Source: Chthoniobacter sp.
Lineage (GTDB): Bacteria > Verrucomicrobiota > Verrucomicrobiia > Chthoniobacterales > Chthoniobacteraceae
Length of the DNA: 64,000 bases
NCBI GenBank assembly: GCA_021414005.1
Contig: JAIOPH010000013.1
Coordinates: 186,001 to 250,000, forward strand
Direction of reading: 5' to 3'
Shown here: positions 54,469 through 61,000 of the stretch, piece by piece
Numbering within the stretch: position 1 is the stretch's first letter
Layout: every line of letters begins with the position of its first letter
Program-made: the position numbers and the translations under genes
The notes under the pieces: model-generated
Told to the model about the DNA's origin: nothing
Seen by the model: only the letters and a program-made list of their open reading frames with translations
Database searches by the model: none

Positions 54469-55602
54469 TCACCGTTCCTTTTGAATGTCCTTAATGATCT
54501 TGTCGAAAATGTCCGCCATTTCGTTGCGGATTTGTTGTTCCGACCCAAGCTGACGCTGGAAATAATCGTAGGTCATCCGCGGCTGGGCGGCGCTAATGTC
54601 CGCCCGGCAGGCGGATTTGATGAACCCGAGGAAATTCAAGTTCACTTGGGCCATGTCCTTCGGACTCAGGGTTCGTTCTTTTTTCACCGCCTGCCATTGG
54701 TCAATGCGGGACTTGATCGCGGGATTAGTGTGGGCACCGAGCGTGACGCGGTTGTTTCGGCCTAGATCGATGAGGAATTTCTCCAGATCGACCGTGAGCT
54801 GCTCGACTTTTTCCATTTCCCCAGCCTGCGCATAAAACTGCGGCCAGTTCACCGGCTGCCAGGTTTTCACGCTATCGAGCCGGAAGCCGAAGCGGCGGAC
54901 GACGGGATTTTGTAAAACCTCCTTTGTCGCCGGGTCGTATTTTTTCACGGTCAGGTAGGTCGCCACGCCGATGACCTTGCCGCTTTTCAGATGGATGATC
55001 GGGCTGCCGCTGTTGCCCGGTTGAAAGGGTGCGTCCACTTCGACGCGGTCGGGACCAATGCCGACGATTTTGCCCAGAATCGTATTGATCACTCCGCCGC
55101 CCTCGGCATTGCCGAGAACAACCACCGCATCGCCGATGGATGCGTTTTGCTCGACACCCTGCATGATTTCGATCGCGGGTTTGCCGGGCGGAAGCGTCGT
55201 GAGAAAGATGTCGTGTCCCGCAGCGATGGCAGGCGTGCCGAGCTGGAGCGTCGTGCCCTCGAGCGTCTTGAAGCCCGCGTCGCGCACCCCGGCGGCCACA
55301 TGCGCATTGGTAAAAAGAAATGTCGTTCCGCGGAGCTGGCCGATGAAACCGCTCCCCGCTCCGTTCTTCGCGCTGACAAAAACGAGCGAGCCACTGTATT
55401 TTTTCAGAATGTCGGACGCGGCACCCTGAATTGTGCCATCGGACGCAGACTGCCCGAGGTTATATAATTGTAGCGTGCGCGGGGCGCCCGGCGTTGGCAC
55501 GGTCATCCGAACACGTCCCCCACTTTGGCCTGAAACTGCTCCGGCGGAGACCATCAGCGCGACGAGTGTAGTGAAACTCCGGCTTGGAATGGTGTGACAC
55601 AT
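54469..55602 (-). CDS. Secreted trypsin-like serine protease (S1C-like)
   Basis: A 377-residue protein: signal peptide (about 1-26), then a chymotrypsin fold with FLFTNAHVAAG (H101), GHDIFLTTLP (D131) and PFQPGNSGSPII (S198). These make a complete catalytic triad. A C-terminal helical region (about 255-377) follows, without a PDZ domain, which sets it apart from DegP/HtrA. It may process envelope proteins. The ATG at 55602 is preferred over a GTG at 55614. Divergent from tRNA-Phe. Confidence 0.85.
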   Translation of the reverse strand: MCHTIPSRSFTTLVALMVSAGAVSGQSGGRVRMTVPTPGAPRTLQLYNLGQSASDGTIQGAASDILKKYSGSLVFVSAKNGAGSGFIGQLRGTTFLFTNAHVAAGVRDAGFKTLEGTTLQLGTPAIAAGHDIFLTTLPPGKPAIEIMQGVEQNASIGDAVVVLGNAEGGGVINTILGKIVGIGPDRVEVDAPFQPGNSGSPIIHLKSGKVIGVATYLTVKKYDPATKEVLQNPVVRRFGFRLDSVKTWQPVNWPQFYAQAGEMEKVEQLTVDLEKFLIDLGRNNRVTLGAHTNPAIKSRIDQWQAVKKERTLSPKDMAQVNLNFLGFIKSACRADISAAQPRMTYDYFQRQLGSEQQIRNEMADIFDKIIKDIQKER

Positions 55603-55690
55603 GCGGAGGACCACTAAGCTGACTCGGAGCCTTTTGGAAAGTGAAAAACCTGACGCGCAACCGCTCTGAAAAATATCCCGGTCCGTATCC

Positions 55691-55719
55691 TTGACATGAT
55701 GTCTGCGGTAGCCTAATGC
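55691..55719 (+). promoter_or_regulatory. Promoter of tRNA-Phe
   Basis: Perfect TTGACA at 55691-55696, a 17-bp spacer and TAATGC at 55714-55719; the -10 box ends 25 bp before the tRNA. No gene other than the tRNA lies downstream, so this assignment is firm for a sequence-only call. Confidence 0.75.
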
Positions 55720-55744
55720 TCCCGCCTTGCGAATCAGCGGGAAT

Positions 55745-55817
<73 letters not shown>

Positions 55818-56224
55818 CTTCTTCTCCCTGAGGGACTTAGGACGGATCCGAGGGCGGCGGATTCGCCGCGGAAATGGGCTAAGTTGCATTCCAAAGGTTC
55901 CTGCCAGCAGGGAGGACAATGCCAGCGGCGTGCGGGTGGCGTTGCTTAACCGGGCTCCTCCTCCATCCGCCTGCTTTCGGGAAGCCGAGGCTCTATCCTT
56001 TTTTCCAGGAGGTCCGGCTGAGGCCTCGTCTACTGGTCGTTATTCACACGCTCTTATTATTGAATGAACTTTAACCGGACGTTCTTTCTTCTTCTTAAGC
56101 GTGCGAATAAGCTGCCTGGAAGGCGTTCCGCGTTGTGCGGAGGAGAGTTCCACGCGCTTGCGAAGCGGTGAATAAGCTGCGGGCCAGCGACCTGCCTTCG
56201 TCAGCAATTTCCGGTTGGGCCGGT
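55818..56224. other. Non-coding stretch between tRNA-Phe and rnc
   Basis: 407 bp without a supported gene. A hairpin with a perfect 6-bp GCGGCG/CGCCGC stem and GATT loop at 55854-55869 may end the tRNA transcript, although no T-run follows. On the minus strand, downstream of rnc, there are two copies of GCAGCTTATTC (near 56109 and 56170), a CGCTT-CGC-AAGCG hairpin and a TCCGC/GCGGA hairpin. Together they could be a structured 3' untranslated region or a small RNA, but I find no signature of 6S, tmRNA, SRP RNA or RNase P RNA. Confidence 0.5.
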
Positions 56225-56992
56225 TTATCCAGCAGACTGCGGAGTTGTTGCCGGGTTGTTGGTCGAGTTTTCGGGAGGGGAATAAGGTGCGGCCTGCGGG
56301 TCTGGCGACGGCTCTTTCCAACGGCCGAGATGGAGAGCGACGCGGGCCGCCGCGATCTCCGCCTCCTTTTTGCTCCGACCCTCGCCGCTGCCGAGGTTTC
56401 GCCCTTCCCACAGAACCTCGGTGATGAAGGTCTTCTGATGCTCGGGGCCGCTCTGGTGGATAATCGAGTAGGTGGGGCTGACCGGCGAGATGGCCTGCAG
56501 CAGCTCTTGAAGCCGGCCTTTCGGATTATTGTCTGAGGGATCGATCTCGAGATCTTCGAGAAACTCGCGCGCTTCGGTGAGGACGACACGCCGGACGGTG
56601 ACGAAATCGCTGTCCAAATACATTGCGCCGATGAGCGCCTCGAAGGCATCCGAGAGCGTGCTCGCGCGTTCACGGCCACCATTGCATTCCTCGCCTCGGC
56701 CCATTAGCAGATAGCGTCCGAGGTCCAGGCGGTCCGCGAGGATGCGTAGTCCTTCACGCGAGACGATGCGGGCGCGAATTTTCGTCAGGAAGCCCTCGCT
56801 GAGATCGGGAAACTGATCGAACAAATACTCCGTGAAAATGAGCTGTAACACCGCGTCGCCAAGAAATTCGAGGCGCTGGTTGTCGAAATGATGCCGCTTC
56901 GTTTCATGGCCGAGGCTCGGATGGGTGAGCGCTTCGGCGAGGAGGAGCGAGTTGCGAAACTTGTATTTGAGACGCTGTTCGAGAGGGTTCAT
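56225..56992 (-). CDS. rnc: Ribonuclease III
   Basis: A 255-residue enzyme. The RNase III signature NQRLEFLGDAVL spans 38-49, with E42 and D46, and the second acidic pair D115 and E118 occurs in LSDAFEALIGA. A dsRNA-binding domain (about 157-225) contains PKGRLQELLQ and GEGRSKKEAEIAAARVAL. A Pro-rich tail of about 30 residues is extra. It processes rRNA and structured RNAs; it could also act on the many palindromic transcripts of this chromosome (inference). Start ATG 56992 (MNPLEQRLKY) has a GAGGG-like site upstream on its strand only weakly. Divergent from the next gene by 83 bp. Confidence 0.95.
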   Translation of the reverse strand: MNPLEQRLKYKFRNSLLLAEALTHPSLGHETKRHHFDNQRLEFLGDAVLQLIFTEYLFDQFPDLSEGFLTKIRARIVSREGLRILADRLDLGRYLLMGRGEECNGGRERASTLSDAFEALIGAMYLDSDFVTVRRVVLTEAREFLEDLEIDPSDNNPKGRLQELLQAISPVSPTYSIIHQSGPEHQKTFITEVLWEGRNLGSGEGRSKKEAEIAAARVALHLGRWKEPSPDPQAAPYSPPENSTNNPATTPQSAG

Positions 56993-57075
56993 GCGGACGG
57001 GACGCCTGTATTGTCCACTTGCCACCGCCGCTGGCAAACGCCAAGTCTCATCACACGCGGATCACCCTTAAAGCC

Positions 57076-57837
57076 ATGCACGAGCCGTCTCCAACGTCAA
57101 CGCCAGCCCGGCGAAGTTCCTGGCCGAAAGCTGTGACCATCATCGCCGTAGTGGCGATCCTGGCAGGGGTTGTTTTGTACGGGTTGCGAATGTTCCGGGA
57201 GATGCCTGGGGAGGCGGTGGAAAAAACCGGCGTACTCGTCCGCACGGTCGGCAGCGAAGCCGCGAGGGTCGCCCGCGCTTTCAATGAGAAGACCATTCGC
57301 GAGGAATTCGTGAGTCATGCTGCGGAGCTGGCTGGCACGAGCCGGTTTCAGTTCGCCACTTTGAAGCAGGATGAAACCTTTGAACGTGCTGAAGCCGGCA
57401 GTACCGCCTGGGGTGTCATACCGCTGCCCAAGGTCGTAGTCGGCGCGCGTGCGCCGGTGGATTACACCTACTACCTTGATTTCGCCGGCCCGTGGGAATT
57501 CGTTCGCGATGGCTCGGTGTTAACAGTCTTTCCTCCGAGCATCGCCGCAAACCCACCCGCGCTTAACGTTTCGGAGCTAAAATTCTTCACCGTCGAAGGC
57601 AGTCTGTGGCGCAATGAAACCGATGTGCGAGAGCGCCTGCGCGAATCGCTGAGCGCGGCCCTGCTCCAGCGTGCTGAGAAAAACGCCGGGCTGGTCCGCG
57701 AAGTCGGACGGCAGAAGCTCACGGAGTTTGTGCAGCAATGGCTTGCCGAGAAATTCACCGACGGTCGCGACCTCCGCGTGAAAGTCGTCTTCCCCGACGA
57801 GCGTCAACTTTCACCCACGGAGCAAAAAGCGCCGTAA
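57076..57837 (+). CDS. Membrane-anchored protein, DUF4230-like
   Basis: A 253-residue protein with a single N-terminal helix (about 20-42, VTIIAVVAILAGVVLYGLRMF) and a probable periplasmic beta/alpha domain: ELAGTSRFQFATLKQDETFERA, DYTYYLDFAGPWEF, a Pro-rich strand (VFPPSIAANPPALNV) and a long helix (RERLRESLSAALLQRAEKNAGLV). The overall plan resembles DUF4230 proteins, whose function is unknown; this assignment is tentative. It is followed by a palindrome (57845-57858, CCGCTCCGGAGCGG) and by tRNA-His on the other strand. Confidence 0.72.
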   Translation: MHEPSPTSTPARRSSWPKAVTIIAVVAILAGVVLYGLRMFREMPGEAVEKTGVLVRTVGSEAARVARAFNEKTIREEFVSHAAELAGTSRFQFATLKQDETFERAEAGSTAWGVIPLPKVVVGARAPVDYTYYLDFAGPWEFVRDGSVLTVFPPSIAANPPALNVSELKFFTVEGSLWRNETDVRERLRESLSAALLQRAEKNAGLVREVGRQKLTEFVQQWLAEKFTDGRDLRVKVVFPDERQLSPTEQKAP

Positions 57838-57868
57838 CCTTGCGCCGCTCCGGAGCGGGCGAAAATGG

Positions 57869-57941
57869 GGTGACCGACGGGACTCGAACCCGCAACAACC
57901 AGAATCACAATCTGGGACTCTACCATTGAGCTACGGCCACC
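57869..57941 (-). tRNA. tRNA-His (anticodon GTG)
   Basis: Minus-strand cloverleaf: acceptor GTGGCCG/CGGTCAC, anticodon loop TTGTGAT giving GTG, T-arm GGGTTCGAGTCCC. The base before the acceptor is G, giving the encoded G-1 opposite C73 that is typical of tRNA-His in bacteria. CCA is not encoded. Confidence 0.94.
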
Positions 57942-58026
57942 ATTTTCGGGGGCCGCGCAAGATAGCTAAACGGTCCCCGTTGCCAAATGGATTATTTGGC
58001 TTCACGCGGATCCAGTCTGCGGGCCA

Positions 58027-58064
58027 CGAAAAAGCCCGCGGATGCTGGACCCGCGGGCTTTTCG
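58027..58064 (-). terminator. Intrinsic terminator of the autotransporter gene
   Basis: Perfect GC-rich inverted repeat: AAGCCCGCGG / CCGCGGGCTT flanked by CGAAAA and TTTTCG, with a 9-bp loop. Read on the minus strand, the stem is followed by a run of five T. It lies 18 bp after the stop of the autotransporter gene. The symmetric A/T flanks mean it could also stop transcription from the other side. Confidence 0.85.
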
Positions 58065-58081
58065 TAAGTCAGACGCGAGGC

Positions 58082-61000
58082 TTAGAACTCGACGCGTACG
58101 CCGCCGGAGACGTTGTTCGACTCGTAGTTCGAGCGGCCGATTTCACCATCATAATAGACGTAGGTCGAGGTGCGCTCATTCCAGAGGACGGCGACGCCGG
58201 CCCCGAGGAGGAGGCTGTCCGCCCCGATCTCCGCGCCTTGGACGTTGAAGGTGTTGCCGCCGCCGTTCGAGAAGCGCGCGTCAATAGCCAGCGCGTTGTC
58301 CGCGAACTCATGCTGCCAAGCCGCCCGGACTTCGGGTTTGATGATCACGCTGCCCGCTTGGATTTCATACGAGGCCTTGGCGCCGAGCGCCGTGCGCAGG
58401 GAATCGCCAGACTGCGACCCATAGGTGAGCGGAGCCAGCGAGCCGTCCTCGCGGAAGCTGTCGAAGCCCACGCGGGTGTATTGCACGCTCGCCATCGGCC
58501 CCACCGTCAACCCGCCACGGTGCCAGTCGTAACCAACCGCCAGGTGCGCGTTGAACTCTGTGCCATCCGTGCTGCCGGTCGCTGAACCCTGCAGGGCCGA
58601 GCGGCGGGTGTCGTAGGTATTATAGCCACCCTGCGCCAGCGCATCCACGTAGAAGCCCTGGCGGAAATAAGTGGCGTACAGGCCCAGCTTCATCCCGTCC
58701 ACGTTGACTTTGCCATTGCCGAAGAGATCGGCATTGGTGCGGGAATAGCCGAGGTTCACGCCGATGGCGAAGTTCTCATTGACCCGGTAGTCCATACCGA
58801 GAGTGAAGCCGGCGGTCGCCAGGTTGTAACCGCTGGCATTGGAGGTCTTGCCGACATCGGTGAATTCGCCGCTGCCGGTGAAGAATACACCCACGCGGTT
58901 GTCCACGGGCGGACGCATTTCCTTGCTCATCTTACCGCCAGGACCGGCGAGGCCGCCGTTCGGCGCGAGATAGTTGCTGCTGTATTGCGGCTCCATGCCG
59001 GTCGCGGAATAGCCGGACGCGCTGAAGCCAGCCGAACCCGAGCGAATGTCATCCAAGCGCCGCGAAAGGTTCGACGTCTGCACATTGGCCTGCGCGAATC
59101 CGATCGTATAAATGGCCTGCAGTTCCTCGGCCGCGATGAGGTCGAAGTCATGCAGCAGGTTGCCGAGCGGCTCGTTGTTGAGGAAACCGATGAGTTTCCC
59201 TTCCTCGGTATTGAAGGCCACCTTGTCCAGCGCGTGGGCCACAGACCGCTGGTTGGGCGTTGCCCCCTTGAATTTCGCGAAGTCCCCAAACGAGCCCTGC
59301 TGCAACTCCAACGACACCGAGGTGGTGTGGTAGTGGACGTCCGCCGTGAGGATCCGGTCGGTAATTTCGAAGTCGTTATTCACGTTGGCAAACTCTCCGC
59401 TCACCCCGCCAGCCGCGGAGATGAAGGTGATCTTGTCGCCCACTTTCAAACGCGTGCCATTGACGTTCACGATGCGCAGGTTGCCGTTCAGGTTCGCCTT
59501 TCCAGCGACCTTCACGAGATCGTGATCGGAGGCACCCTTGCCGGCGATTTCGATGACGAGATTACCCGAGGCGGTCTGCGTGTAGTTTCCTCCGATGGTG
59601 AATGTTCCAGGCTGCGTCGTGTTGGAACCTGGGCGGAAAGTGCCGGAGTTGGTCACGTTACCCGAGGTCTTGCCAAAACCAACCAAGGTGCCCAGCGGAT
59701 TCACCAGGATGTTCGCGCTCTTGAGCGAGCCATTTACCACGAGGCTGCCAAGGTTGATGTTGGTGTTACCCGTATAGGTGCTCGCGCCGGTTAAAGTCAG
59801 CGTGCCTGCGGTGTTCTTGGTCAATTGGCCGCCCTTGTTGCTGTCCACGATGGAGCCGCCAAAATTACCTGAACCGACCGTGAAGATAGCCGCGGTGCCG
59901 ACATTGCCGCCGTTCACGTCATCGAGTCGAACCTGCCCGGCACCAGTTAGGCCGTTGATTGTCTGGTTGATGCCGGAAAGATCGAGCGTGCCGTTGACGG
60001 TGACATTCGAGGTTGTGGCGATCTGGTTCGCAGTTGTGCCCAAGCCCACGGTATTGGGAACAAAGCTGTCCACTTGCACCGTGGCTCCAGCGTCCACTAC
60101 GAGGTTGCCGGGAATGGCGATGGCCCCGCTGTTTTTGCCGAGCAGGACGAAGCCGCTCTGCACCGTGGTGGTACCTGCATAGGTATTGCTGGCGTCCACT
60201 TGGCCGAGGATGCCGGGAACACCGCCGATGCTCGAACTGCCGATGTAGGTGAAGGTGGCACCAGCCAGAGTCAGCCCACCGCCGCCGGTGATTGTTCCGG
60301 AGAAGTCCAGGAAGCCGCTGTTGGTCGTGATGGTTGTGGCACCGGCGAGATTGGTGTTGCCGGTGAAAGTCACGCCGTCATTGTTGCCATTCGCACCGGC
60401 GACGGCGAAGTCGCCATTCACCTGCACATTATTCCCAATCGCGTTGTTTGAACCGATGGCGAGGCTGGTGCCGATGGTGCCGCCATTGATGGTCAGCGTC
60501 CCGGTTCCCACCGGGCCGGAGGCCACGGGATTGACCGAAGGGATCGCTCCGACCGCAATGCTGCTGGCATCGATATCGAGCCGTCCGGCGTTCAGCGTCG
60601 TTCCGCCCTGATAGGTGCTCTGCCCCGAGAAGGACTCCACGGTCGTTCCTCCGACGCTGCCGTCGTTCAGGACGAGGGCCAGCGGCGTTCCGGCGGTATC
60701 CGAGATCACCCCGGAGTAGGTTGCAGCGATACCTGCCGTCCCGGAGATCGTCAGCACCGCGCCACCGGGGCCGTTATTGACCGTATTCTTCACATTGGCG
60801 GTTCCCGCCAGCGAACCGATGGTCTCGCTGAAGTTGGCCAATTCCAAGGCATTGGCAGCTCCCGCCACGGTCACCGCCGAATTGACGCCGAACGCCGTGT
60901 TCAGAAAGCCCGCCTGCAGAATGCCGCCCTGCACGTTGGTCGGACCGGTGTAGGTGTTGTTGCCCGCAAAAATCTGCGTGCTTCCCTCGTTCTTCAAAAT

